Positions 8,512-17,836 of a DNA stretch of 35,149 bases are shown here, piece by piece. The notes under the pieces were generated by a model. That model saw nothing but the letters and a program-made list of their open reading frames with translations. It made no database searches and had not been told where the DNA came from. Where the stretch lies: assembly GCA_023254355.1 (NCBI GenBank), contig JALRLR010000005.1:1-35149 (forward strand). The letters run 5' to 3'. This stretch comes from Candidatus Poseidonia sp. (GTDB lineage: Archaea > Thermoplasmatota > Poseidoniia > Poseidoniales > Poseidoniaceae). Position 1 is the first letter of the stretch, and each line of letters starts with the position of its first letter. The translations under genes and the position numbers were made by a program.

Positions 8512-9183
8512 CTATCGCAGTTCGAGCCAGGCAAAGAACAGGATGATGGGAAGGAGGTAAAACAGGCGTCTGTGCATGCGATGCGTCGCTTCCATGTGCT
8601 CCAAAATGGAGGTTGGCAGGACCTCAACTGCGGACGACGTCCGCCGCCTTCGGTGCAGTTCAACATGCTGTTCGATGTGGTTGAGGACCTTGGAGCGCAA
8701 GGCCGGGTCCCGGCTTCGTGCTTCGCCACGACCCACGATGTATCGGATGGGAAAGCGCTGAGTCAGGGGGAGGGTCGCCGCCACAATCGCCAGCGGTTGT
8801 GACGAGTTGTGCAGGTCGAGGCGCACGGTTCGCCCGTCACTGCGAACGTGGCTCAACACACGCCATCGGCCTTGGCCTTCGTTGAATTGGGCCAAGACCT
8901 CCCTCACTTCGGCCAAGGGGTCTTCGGTTGGCATGGCCGGCGCTCTTCGCCATGCGAGGAAGGGTCCGAGGACCAACGCTGTACCCAAGGGTGTCACGCA
9001 CATCAGCTGCACCAATTGAATCAAATTCTCGGGTTGAGTTAACGCCGAGAGGACCGCCAGCGAGAATCCCAAAAAGAGCCCGATGAATCCGCCCGCCTGG
9101 ATGCCGGTACGCAACCCGATTCGTGGGGGCAGCGTCGGTTCCATGGTCGTTCCACCGAGTTCCTTGTCTTGAAGGGTGTTCAT
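8512..9183 (-). CDS. Hypothetical membrane protein
   Basis: Hydrophobic segments (AGGFIGLFLGFSLAVLSAL; LVQLMCVTPLGTALVLGPFLAW; LFYLLPIILFFAWLEL). ORF open to 9357, but ATG 9183 or 9144 gives a plausible N-terminus and avoids overlap with the divergent gene. Confidence 0.65.
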   Translation of the reverse strand: MNTLQDKELGGTTMEPTLPPRIGLRTGIQAGGFIGLFLGFSLAVLSALTQPENLIQLVQLMCVTPLGTALVLGPFLAWRRAPAMPTEDPLAEVREVLAQFNEGQGRWRVLSHVRSDGRTVRLDLHNSSQPLAIVAATLPLTQRFPIRYIVGRGEARSRDPALRSKVLNHIEQHVELHRRRRTSSAVEVLPTSILEHMEATHRMHRRLFYLLPIILFFAWLELR

Positions 9184-9225
9184 GCGGGGGCAAAGGCTCA
9201 AGACCTTGGTGAACAGACTCGGGCC

Positions 9226-10002
9226 ATGGAGCCCAACGGCCTTGAGCATCGGCAAGCCGAAGCCAAGGTCGGTCGTTGGGTAATGGGCGTTTGCGGATTC
9301 CTGCTCGCCTCCTTTTTTCTTGCCCCGATGAGCATTGAGGCAGGGACCGTTCAGCACCTTGGAGCGAGGGCCAACGCCATGGACTACTTGTCAGAGGACG
9401 GTTGGGGTTCAAGCGGGAGCACCCCCGTTGCCCCCCACCGTCACGAGGGCGAGGACAACCACACCCACGATGATGTCGCGTGGTCAACTCTCAATCCGTT
9501 TGCGGCGTTGATTTACGGTTTTGGTGACCTTAACTGCCACCAAAAACACGAACGCTCGTGGGAAGTGAACAACAACCAACTTCCCGTTTGCACGCGGGAT
9601 GTTGGCATTTTCATGGGGCTCTTCATGGGAGGAGCTCTGTTTTCTCGACGGGGATGGAATCGATGGACCGTTCGCGACACGTGCCTCTCCCTTTTCCCCG
9701 ACTCATGGATGGATTCCACCTATCAAACGAACCGACGAACGATGGTGTGGTTGGGGGTTGGAACCCTACTCTGCCTACCGCTCATCGCCGACGGATTCTT
9801 GCAATTGCTCACGTCCTACGAATCCACCAACCTCAAGCGGGTTCTGACCGGCGTTCCCTTTGGATTTGGGCTCGGGATCCTGACATGTGCCATGTTCTCC
9901 GCCCGGGCTGGAGCCTTTGTCGGCGCGGGTCAAGTGCTGCTTCCTGGCAACGCCACCTTCGTGTTGGCGAAGTCTTCCCAGGGACTTCATGAAGAGGAGT
10001 GA
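9226..10002 (+). CDS. DUF2085-like membrane protein
   Basis: Conserved NCHQKHERSW...LPVCTRDVGIFMGLFMGGALF pattern plus several TM segments; start chosen at MEPNGLEHRQAEAKVG (ATG 9226). Confidence 0.65.
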   Translation: MEPNGLEHRQAEAKVGRWVMGVCGFLLASFFLAPMSIEAGTVQHLGARANAMDYLSEDGWGSSGSTPVAPHRHEGEDNHTHDDVAWSTLNPFAALIYGFGDLNCHQKHERSWEVNNNQLPVCTRDVGIFMGLFMGGALFSRRGWNRWTVRDTCLSLFPDSWMDSTYQTNRRTMVWLGVGTLLCLPLIADGFLQLLTSYESTNLKRVLTGVPFGFGLGILTCAMFSARAGAFVGAGQVLLPGNATFVLAKSSQGLHEEE

Positions 10003-11354
10003 GTCGGTGGCTCCATCGACCACCAAACGTTCAACTCGGCGGGCGTGGTTGGCAACGGACAGCCTTCGTGTCCGCTGGTGAGGATGGCCAAGCGCTGCCG
10101 AATGTCCTCCACCGCCTTGGTTAAGGAGGTCGACAATTCTTTGCCCTCTTCGACGGCGAACACATCCTCCAAGGCTTGTTCCCAAGGTGCACTGGGGTGG
10201 GCTCGTCGCCACGAGGCTAGGTGGGGTCGCAACGGCCACATGGCCAAGGTCAATCGAGCAAAGCCCAAGCGCTCGTCTCGCAGTTTGAACAATTGAGCAT
10301 CATTGAACGGGGTGTGGTTTTGCTGCTTGTGCACCCAATTTTCGGTTAGGAGCCATTTGATCAGTCGCTGAGTGTGGCGTTGTGTGACCATGCGAACCGG
10401 GCCGAGGGACGCATGGAGTCGAGGGACTTCGCTTGAACCCACCATCAAGGAGAGCGTCCCGAGAATGGACCAGCATGAATGTGCCATCGGTGAAGCGGGT
10501 ACATCGTTGTCCTGTGCCGATTGCGTGGGCCAAGCGTCCTCCGCTTCTTGCATCCATTGCGAGGGAGATTTTCCACCCAACCAGCCAACATGAATAGCGG
10601 TCCTTTCTTGCGGCGCACCGGGCAGTCGCCGTTGTTTTTTGACATCGTGCACCAAGGCGTTGAGTAAGGTTCGGTCAACGGCGTCGAGGTCGACGTTGAG
10701 GGGGGCGGGTTTTTTGTTGAAAAACCGCCGAAGTTCCGTGCGAAGCTTGCTTTTCAACTCGTCAAGACCACCTTCGTTCATGATGGGGCCAACAACGTTG
10801 CAGGCGTTGAACGGCGCTGGCACATCAGCGTCGCTGGCGAACAGTTCGTGGAACCCTTTCCGAATGGTGGTTTGAATTTCCTCGGTTTCAAAGTATTCTT
10901 GTTTTTGGCTTGTCATTCGTAGCGTCCCTGAACGAATGCGTTTCATCGCTTTCTCCGGGTCACAATCAATCCAGAACACCAGGTCGGGAATCATCGCTGC
11001 AGCGTTCATGCTGGCCACACGTTGAAGGCCAAGTTCGCCCACAACACCTTGGTAAATGAGCGAAGAGTGGATGTTTCGGTCTGAAACAACCACGGCACCG
11101 CGAGCCAGATGGGGCCGGATGAACGTGTGGGAATGGTCGAGTCGGTCCGCAGCGAACAACCCTGCTTCCTCAAGCGGGGTTTTGTCCCCCAATTTCACCG
11201 AAGAAAGCGCCAATTTTCCCAATTCACTGTGTCGGCGAGGCTCATGGGTCATCACGACCTCAGGGAACGGAAATTCCGAAAGCAATTCTCCTAGAATTCG
11301 GGCGGCCTCGCCCTTCCCGGACCCGTCACCCCCTTCCACCGAAATCAGGTACAT
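9987..11354 (-). CDS. Thymidylate-kinase-like P-loop protein with a large unassigned C-terminal domain
   Basis: N-terminal MYLISVEGGDGSGKGEAARILGEL, THEPRR, FAADRLDHSHTFIRPHLARGAVVVSDRNIHSSLIYQGV; about 230 extra C-terminal residues with no recognised family. Confidence 0.8.
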   Translation of the reverse strand: MYLISVEGGDGSGKGEAARILGELLSEFPFPEVVMTHEPRRHSELGKLALSSVKLGDKTPLEEAGLFAADRLDHSHTFIRPHLARGAVVVSDRNIHSSLIYQGVVGELGLQRVASMNAAAMIPDLVFWIDCDPEKAMKRIRSGTLRMTSQKQEYFETEEIQTTIRKGFHELFASDADVPAPFNACNVVGPIMNEGGLDELKSKLRTELRRFFNKKPAPLNVDLDAVDRTLLNALVHDVKKQRRLPGAPQERTAIHVGWLGGKSPSQWMQEAEDAWPTQSAQDNDVPASPMAHSCWSILGTLSLMVGSSEVPRLHASLGPVRMVTQRHTQRLIKWLLTENWVHKQQNHTPFNDAQLFKLRDERLGFARLTLAMWPLRPHLASWRRAHPSAPWEQALEDVFAVEEGKELSTSLTKAVEDIRQRLAILTSGHEGCPLPTTPAELNVWWSMEPPTHSSS

Positions 11355-11356
11355 GT

Positions 11357-12217
11357 TCAGTCCTCACGGCGGTCTTCAAAGTCATCCCGTGCGAAGACGT
11401 TCACGACCATGCCGAAGAGGATGAGGGTCGGTCCAACGACGATGAGTCCCCGGCTGAGCAAGGCCACACCTGCGAGGTATTGGCTTCGCCGGTAGCGTTT
11501 TCCGCGGCGAATTTCCACCGCTGATTGAATGCCGAAGAACGCGGTGATGATGGTGATGAGGCCGATGGCGCTGGAGAGAGCAACGGCGTTCTCAAGCGTC
11601 CACCCCGAGATGCTTTGGTCATCGGTTTCCGTTCGGGTTCCCTCCCCGGCCTTCATGGTCACGGGATCCAAGCCGACGCTATCGGGGATGAACGAACGCT
11701 CAACGGTCTCGTAACCGTCCTTGATGAACACGATCAGGTGGAGTTCTTGGTTGACGTTGTTCATGGAGAAATAGCCAAATTGGTCGGTGACCGTTTCTTG
11801 GAGCAACGCTCGTGACTCGGCTTCAAGCAGTTGCACGGTGACGTTGGCCACGCCAGAGCCGTCCACGTCCTCAAGGGCCGAGCCTGAGATGTCGACCGTT
11901 CCTTGGTCGGCAAACAGCGAGGTGTTGAGCAATTCGCTGGGATTTCCCTGGAGGATGAGGGCGCCACTGATGATGCCGAGGAGGCTACCAATGAAAATTA
12001 AGGTGGCCGCGAGGTTTCTCCATCGGTCGGCGTCCCTGTCCAACATTTCGAGCCATTCGTTCGCCCGCTCTTCCGCATGGATGTTGCTCGTAGCGGTCTG
12101 GAGTTCATCGCTGGTCACAACCAATTCTTCGGGGGTTTCGAGGAGGCCACCCGCCTCTTTTTTCGCTTTGACCCGGGCTCGTAGAGCCAGCATGCGTCGT
12201 TCCCGGTCATCGTCCAT
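11357..12217 (-). CDS. Membrane protein with carboxypeptidase-regulatory-like (CarboxypepD_reg/Ig-like) domain
   Basis: TM segments LAATLIFIGSLLGIISGALIL, AVALSSAIGLITIITAFFGI, LLSRGLIVVGPTLILFGMVV; beta domain ISGSALEDVDGSGVANVTVQLLEAESRALLQETVTDQFGYFSMNNV. Confidence 0.7.
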   Translation of the reverse strand: MDDDRERRMLALRARVKAKKEAGGLLETPEELVVTSDELQTATSNIHAEERANEWLEMLDRDADRWRNLAATLIFIGSLLGIISGALILQGNPSELLNTSLFADQGTVDISGSALEDVDGSGVANVTVQLLEAESRALLQETVTDQFGYFSMNNVNQELHLIVFIKDGYETVERSFIPDSVGLDPVTMKAGEGTRTETDDQSISGWTLENAVALSSAIGLITIITAFFGIQSAVEIRRGKRYRRSQYLAGVALLSRGLIVVGPTLILFGMVVNVFARDDFEDRRED

Positions 12218-12288
12218 GCGCTTCCCCCCTTAAACCACCGATGATGTGCGCGGATAATACACCTTCCATCGTTTACCGCGCATGCAAG

Positions 12289-13497
12289 TCATGGTTTACC
12301 CTTCCATTCGACCACGGCCAGCAAAGCGCAAACGGCGCCCAAGGCGACGCCGGCCAGCAGGGCGATGCCTGACGTGTCGTCATGTTCCTCCGCACTGCGG
12401 TCGCCATCAACCTCACCGTCATGTTCGGGGGCGGTTGCGCGCTCATCCGTTGGACTGGGGTTTTCTGCCACGCTGACAAAGGCATCGGTTCGTAATCCGA
12501 GCTCAACCAAGCGACCCACGTGCTCAAGCGAGGTGGCACTGACTTTGTCGGGCGTGTCTTCCATCGTGTGCCAATAACTGCCAAAGGTCATCGCTTTCGC
12601 CTCTCCGTACTGAGGGTCCATCAGGTCCAAACTGGGGATGTTTCGCACGTGGGCGTGATAGTGATCGTCGAGAACGCCCACTTCAACCTCGTATTGGACG
12701 ATGTCCTCGCCAAGTTCTCCATCGCAAGCCTGCCGGTCGGCCACCAAGCCCAGTGCTCCACCGAGTTCGACCACCCGTGATTTCAGGGTGTCGTTTCCGG
12801 GGTTAATGTTCCGGAGCTGGAGGTCTGCGTCGCCAACCATGTCCAAGAGGATGAAGGCCTCCGTGCGATCAATGTCTTCGGAGGTGAGGTTTTCCGCCCA
12901 TGCCTCAGCGCCGACGGTGAAGTTGTCGTTTTGGTCCTCCGCGTCGTTCCAGAACAACACGATGTCGTACTCGAAGGTCAATTGGGGAATGACATGGGCC
13001 AATTCAAACAGCACGGCAGCACCTGAAGCCCCGTCGTTGGCGCCTGGAACGGGCAGGGTCCGATTGGACGCATTGGTGTCATGATCGGCGATGTTGCGTG
13101 AATCGTAATGAGCCGAAAGCACCAGTTGGGGGGCGTTGACCGTGGTCGATGGCCACCGAGCCTCGAAATTGGTGAGGTTCATGCCGTGGCGATGGTGAAC
13201 GGTTTCGGTCACTTCGTAACCCATCGGCTCGAGAACAGAGGTGAGGTGTGCCCTGAAGGCTTCCGATGCGTCGGAACCGGGGAGGCGTGGGCCAAGCGAG
13301 ACTTGCCACTGGACCGATTCGTTCGCTCTCGTTCCGTTGAACACCAAGTCATCAACGGCGTCGCACAACGTCGATGGGTTGGCGGGCCATACGACTGGTT
13401 GGGTCGCATGCACCGTGCCGCCCGTGAACACCGTCGCCACGAGGAGCAAAGCCGTCCACCGAAGAACGGCGCCCCTCCTGCTCTGCCGATGATGCAT
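12289..13497 (-). CDS. M28-family membrane-anchored metallopeptidase
   Basis: LVLSAHYDSRNIADHDTN...PGANDGASGAAVLFELAHV...DIVLFWNDAEDQND; N-terminal signal segment (WTALLLVATVFTGGTVHA) and C-terminal TM (GIALLAGVALGAVCALLAVV). Start at ATG 13497. Confidence 0.88.
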   Translation of the reverse strand: MHHRQSRRGAVLRWTALLLVATVFTGGTVHATQPVVWPANPSTLCDAVDDLVFNGTRANESVQWQVSLGPRLPGSDASEAFRAHLTSVLEPMGYEVTETVHHRHGMNLTNFEARWPSTTVNAPQLVLSAHYDSRNIADHDTNASNRTLPVPGANDGASGAAVLFELAHVIPQLTFEYDIVLFWNDAEDQNDNFTVGAEAWAENLTSEDIDRTEAFILLDMVGDADLQLRNINPGNDTLKSRVVELGGALGLVADRQACDGELGEDIVQYEVEVGVLDDHYHAHVRNIPSLDLMDPQYGEAKAMTFGSYWHTMEDTPDKVSATSLEHVGRLVELGLRTDAFVSVAENPSPTDERATAPEHDGEVDGDRSAEEHDDTSGIALLAGVALGAVCALLAVVEWKGKP

Positions 13498-13520
13498 GGT
13501 GATGCCTCCACCACGGACTC

Positions 13521-13527
13521 TTAAATA
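13521..13527 (-). promoter_or_regulatory. TATA-like box for the M28 peptidase gene
   Basis: TATTTAA on the minus strand, centred about 27 bp upstream of ATG 13497, consistent with a leaderless archaeal transcript. Confidence 0.45.
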
Positions 13528-13540
13528 CCTCCTTTCGCTT

Positions 13541-13550
13541 CGGAAAATTA
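13541..13550 (+). promoter_or_regulatory. Weak A/T-rich TATA-like element for the PKD protease gene
   Basis: GGAAAATTAG centred about 27 bp upstream of ATG 13573, consistent with a leaderless transcript starting at that ATG. Confidence 0.3.
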
Positions 13551-13572
13551 GGAACTCGTGCAACGATTCCCC

Positions 13573-16500
13573 ATGGTGATTTTTTTGTCGGAACGGCGTT
13601 CTAGTCTTGCGTTTTTCTTCATGGTCATGATGTTGCTTTCAAGCAGCACCCCCATGCTCCTCGCCGTGGGCGCAGAATCGGCCGATGACACCGATACCAC
13701 GCCCCCCTACAATGCGGGTGGAATCGTGATTGGGGATCTCAGTCAATTCGACCCCAGCACGGGAAGTGAGTATTTGTTTATTCATGAGGAAGAACCCGTG
13801 GTGTCGGCCACACCGTTCATGCGTCAAGCATGGATTGATGCCGGCCGTCCTGGCGTTGATTCCATGGTCGTTGAACCGTCCTTGGGTCGCTCGGCCGGTC
13901 GCGCTTGCACGCCGCATTCGGTGGGCGACTCCCTGACCGTGAACACGGCCGGTGGCCAAATTTCGGCTTACGTCGCCAAGACAACCACCAGCGTCGCTTT
14001 TATTGTTCAAAGCGGCCGGACGCTCACCTCAACCGTACTCAACAACCTGGCCAGCACGTGGGATTCAACCATTTACCCAACCATGACCACCTATTACGGA
14101 AAGGACTACCAAGACGGGCGCGGCCTTGCCCCCCCCGACGTTGATAACAATTGCCAAGTGCAGATCATCATTTACGATATTGACGGCGCTTACAACACCG
14201 GTGGTTACTTTGCCCCGTCCTTTGCGAGTTCACGGGAAGCGGTGTTCGTCGATTTTGCAGACATCACGCTGAGTTGGGGGAAATCCATCTTGGCCCACGA
14301 ACTCGAGCACCTTCTGCACAATGCGCTCGACCCGTATGAAAACCTCTGGATCGATGAAGGAAACGCAGACGTGGCCATTTACCTGTGCTTCGGCGCCGAT
14401 TCAACGCTTCGCGGTCACGTGAACGCATGGACAGGCTCGCCCGAACAATCCGTGCGATGGTGGAACCAACGCATCGCCGATTACGGTGCGGGCTATCTTT
14501 TCACCATGTACCTCGCTGAGCATCTCGGGGGCGGCCCCGCCGTTCGCCAGCTCGTGCAGGATTCCGCTACCGGCGGACGAGGGGTTGAAAACCTCCTTCT
14601 TTCTCCTCAATCAGGTCAAGTCGGCCTGCTCGGCCGAACCATGAACGAAGCGTTTGCCAACTTCAGCATCGCCGTCACGCTGGACTCCGATCAAGGCATT
14701 TACGGCTACCCAAACCTCGATTTGAATCCGGTTTGTACCGGCGGGGCCTTTTGCCGTGCGCAAGCAACGGAATCCAACAGCGACTGGTCGGGGCCTTGGT
14801 CTTCCACTGGAAACACCGTTGAAGGCTGGGGCATTCGTTCGTTCAAGTTCACCCCAGGAAGCGCCTCGCCCGCCCCTCTCACCCTGCGATTGACCGCCGA
14901 CAAGAGCCAGTTCGAAGGCGTGGTGGTGACCAAGGCGACCACCGACGGTTTGTGGTCGGTGACGGAACTCGATTTCGTGAACAACGTCGCCACTGGATTG
15001 GTGCCTGGATTCGGTAACCTCACCGACGAGGTCTGGGTCATCACGTGGTATGCCAGCACGGTGGCCGACTGCGATTACACCTCTTGCGGCCCCTCATACC
15101 CCACCGGCGTGGTGGACATCGAAGCCGCCCGCATTACCTCGCCCGCCACGCTTTCCCTCAACAACACGGTGCTCTCCGACCGAGACGGTGACGGTCTGGA
15201 AGACACGGTGAACATCAATTACGGCGTTCTCTCCAATGCGTTCTTCGAAGATTTGGACGTTGAGATCAGCGTCCGTGACGCCAACGGGCAGGTGATTGAC
15301 ACCGTCACCGACCGAATCGCTGCCGGCGGCGGCGTTGATGCCCCCGGCGAGGTGTACTTCACGGCGCCACTCTCGGACCAATACTCCTTTGCCATGGTCA
15401 TGAAAGACATGTTGGGTGACGTGGTTGACACCTTGCAAACCTCGCCACAGGTGCTCAACAACATGAAACCCGTCGCCAACGGAAGCGTGTCGCTGAGCGA
15501 AGTTCAAACATGGGAGAACATTCAGTTCCTGGGCAACGGATTCGATGCCTGGGGCCTTTCCTTGGACAACAACAGTTTGCCCTACCTCGATTCGCCAACC
15601 GCCTATGTTTGGGTGTTTGGCGACAACGGCTCCTCCAATCTTAAATCGCCCATGCGCTCCTACACCGAGGTTGGAACCTTCAACGCCACGCTTCGCGTCC
15701 AAGATCAGGGCGGTTCATGGTCGGAAACGCAAGTCCATCCGATCAACGTCTCGGACGATTCGGCTCCTGTCCCCATCATCACGGTCAACAACGTGGTCAT
15801 CGATCAAGAAATCACGCTCCTCACCGGACAACGCATTTTGTTCTCAGCAGGACGGACAGCCGACAACGTGCCGTTGGACAACCTCGTGTTCCAATGGGAT
15901 TGGGGCGACGGGACGAGCAGTGGAGGTCAGGGCGTCTATGCTCAACAGCACGAATGGGACGAGATTGACGGCGAAAACACCACCTTCAACCTCACCCTCA
16001 CCGTCTCCGACGGCATCAATTCCGGCATCAAGACCATTCAAGTTCATGTCAACAATCGCATCCCTGTTCAGATTTACGCCGAGACCATGACGACCATGAC
16101 CTACACGACGCTCGTGATGCCCGATGTGTTCCGTGACGACGACGGTGAAATTCTCGCTTACGATTGGACGTTCACCGACGGGGTTCGTTTAGGCACCGGA
16201 ACCCCTCAGCGAGGGGATGATTTCTCTCAAATTTCCAGCACCTCAACCAATCCGTTGGTGGCATGGGATACGCCGGGGAACAAGACCGTCACGCTTCGGG
16301 TCACGGACGATGGTGGAAGTCAAGCAACGGCGGTGCTCAACATCGTGGTTCTCAATCAGGTGCCCGTGGCCACGTTTGATGTCCGAACCCTTTCGGCCAT
16401 GGGTTCGAGAGAAATTGATTTCCGAGAAGAGGACGGTGAAGTGGACACGGCCTACGTGTTTGACGGACTGGACAGCCTCGACCCCGACGGTCCGGTTGGA

Positions 16501-17790
16501 GACTCGAGCGACATCGAAGTTTGGAATTGGACGTTCTCCGACGGAACGTTTGGTGACCGCCCCCAAGTCACCCACAGTTTCGTGACGCCGGGCATTCATA
16601 CCGTGACCCTCGTGGTGACGGACAAAGACGGCGTCGAAAGCTTCCCCCGGACCATGACGGTACGCATCTCCAATCCGCTGCCCATCATTAACGTCCGAAT
16701 TTTGGACGGTTGGATCGAAGGCGAACTCATCACCACTTCAACCGTGTTCCCGGAAGGCTCCCTTCCCGAAGCATGGTCCCATACGTTCAACGAGGACGGC
16801 GATGTCGTCACTGCACCGCATCGCATGCTGTACTTTGATTCAGCCGGAACCCGCGACGGGGACCGTCAATTCGAAGGCAAATACGTGCCCTTTGAAGCCG
16901 AATCCCCCGACTGGAACGGCCTGGTCGAATACACGTGGGATTTCGGGGACGCCACGCCGCTTGACCACAGCGCTTCGCCGTGGCACGCCTACGACCTCCC
17001 GGGCACTTACCTCGTCTCCCTCACGGTTCGAGACGGCTTTGGAACGGGGGACGTGACTCGCTCGACGTTCACCGTGGTGGTGGACCACCCGCCGGTCGTG
17101 TCCGACATCTATGTTCCCGAGGATGTCTTTGCGGGTTCCTCCGCTTCGTTCGATGCCGAATCCTCGGACATGGAGTCGGGCAGCACGATGGAAATTTACC
17201 GTGACCTTGACGTGGAAGACGGTTCAATCACGGAGCGCGATGAGCGAATCCTTACGGAACTGAGTGTGCGGTGGGATTTTGACATTGAAATCGATGACGA
17301 TGAAAACGGTAACCCACAAGATGACTGGGTTCTTCCCCTCGCCGGTTCATCAACACGAGCGATTCACACCTATGAGAAGACCGGCTATTACACGGTGCTG
17401 ATCGAAGTTTGTGACGGGATGGGCCAATGCGCTTCGTTAAGCGAAGACATTGAAGTCATCCCCGTGCCTGAAGGTCCGCCCTCGCTTTCAGACTTCAGCG
17501 CAGAGGAGTGGAAGTCGTGGATTGCCGATGCCGGCTCGGAACTGGCCACCTTCGTCGCTCTCATCGTCGTTGCCTTGGTCTTGGGTTGGTTGGTCATGCG
17601 CGAACCAAGCCAAATTGAAGAGGAGGCGAAGGAAGCCGCCGAAACCTACACGGACATTGAACACGTTGAATCTCAGGGCGGCTTGCTGGGCATGGACCAT
17701 CACCAGCCGCCTCCAGCGCCGAAAATTCTCTCCAAGGAAGAACGGCGGAGCGACGACAGCGGGTACGTGCGTCCACTCCGTCGAAGGTGA
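13573..17790 (+). CDS. Large secreted, C-terminally anchored HExxH metalloprotease with multiple PKD repeats
   Basis: Signal-like N-terminus; SILAHELEHLLHNALDPYENLWIDEGNADVAIYL (HExxH plus downstream DEG, reminiscent of M30/M6-like proteases); several PKD-like units (FQWDWGDGTSS, YDWTFTDG, WNWTFSDGTFGDRPQVTHSF, YTWDFGDATPLDHSASPWHAY); C-terminal TM LATFVALIVVALVLGWLVM. ORF could also start with GTG 13558. Confidence 0.85.
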   Translation: MVIFLSERRSSLAFFFMVMMLLSSSTPMLLAVGAESADDTDTTPPYNAGGIVIGDLSQFDPSTGSEYLFIHEEEPVVSATPFMRQAWIDAGRPGVDSMVVEPSLGRSAGRACTPHSVGDSLTVNTAGGQISAYVAKTTTSVAFIVQSGRTLTSTVLNNLASTWDSTIYPTMTTYYGKDYQDGRGLAPPDVDNNCQVQIIIYDIDGAYNTGGYFAPSFASSREAVFVDFADITLSWGKSILAHELEHLLHNALDPYENLWIDEGNADVAIYLCFGADSTLRGHVNAWTGSPEQSVRWWNQRIADYGAGYLFTMYLAEHLGGGPAVRQLVQDSATGGRGVENLLLSPQSGQVGLLGRTMNEAFANFSIAVTLDSDQGIYGYPNLDLNPVCTGGAFCRAQATESNSDWSGPWSSTGNTVEGWGIRSFKFTPGSASPAPLTLRLTADKSQFEGVVVTKATTDGLWSVTELDFVNNVATGLVPGFGNLTDEVWVITWYASTVADCDYTSCGPSYPTGVVDIEAARITSPATLSLNNTVLSDRDGDGLEDTVNINYGVLSNAFFEDLDVEISVRDANGQVIDTVTDRIAAGGGVDAPGEVYFTAPLSDQYSFAMVMKDMLGDVVDTLQTSPQVLNNMKPVANGSVSLSEVQTWENIQFLGNGFDAWGLSLDNNSLPYLDSPTAYVWVFGDNGSSNLKSPMRSYTEVGTFNATLRVQDQGGSWSETQVHPINVSDDSAPVPIITVNNVVIDQEITLLTGQRILFSAGRTADNVPLDNLVFQWDWGDGTSSGGQGVYAQQHEWDEIDGENTTFNLTLTVSDGINSGIKTIQVHVNNRIPVQIYAETMTTMTYTTLVMPDVFRDDDGEILAYDWTFTDGVRLGTGTPQRGDDFSQISSTSTNPLVAWDTPGNKTVTLRVTDDGGSQATAVLNIVVLNQVPVATFDVRTLSAMGSREIDFREEDGEVDTAYVFDGLDSLDPDGPVGDSSDIEVWNWTFSDGTFGDRPQVTHSFVTPGIHTVTLVVTDKDGVESFPRTMTVRISNPLPIINVRILDGWIEGELITTSTVFPEGSLPEAWSHTFNEDGDVVTAPHRMLYFDSAGTRDGDRQFEGKYVPFEAESPDWNGLVEYTWDFGDATPLDHSASPWHAYDLPGTYLVSLTVRDGFGTGDVTRSTFTVVVDHPPVVSDIYVPEDVFAGSSASFDAESSDMESGSTMEIYRDLDVEDGSITERDERILTELSVRWDFDIEIDDDENGNPQDDWVLPLAGSSTRAIHTYEKTGYYTVLIEVCDGMGQCASLSEDIEVIPVPEGPPSLSDFSAEEWKSWIADAGSELATFVALIVVALVLGWLVMREPSQIEEEAKEAAETYTDIEHVESQGGLLGMDHHQPPPAPKILSKEERRSDDSGYVRPLRRR

Positions 17791-17836
17791 GGCAATCTCC
17801 TATAACCGCCGCAACCCCCGTACACGCGTGGGCAGC

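Noticed and set aside
7823-8560. 245-aa plus-strand ORF opposite the HEAT-repeat gene
   Set aside because: Minus-strand product shows clear HEAT periodicity; this one does not resemble a folded protein.
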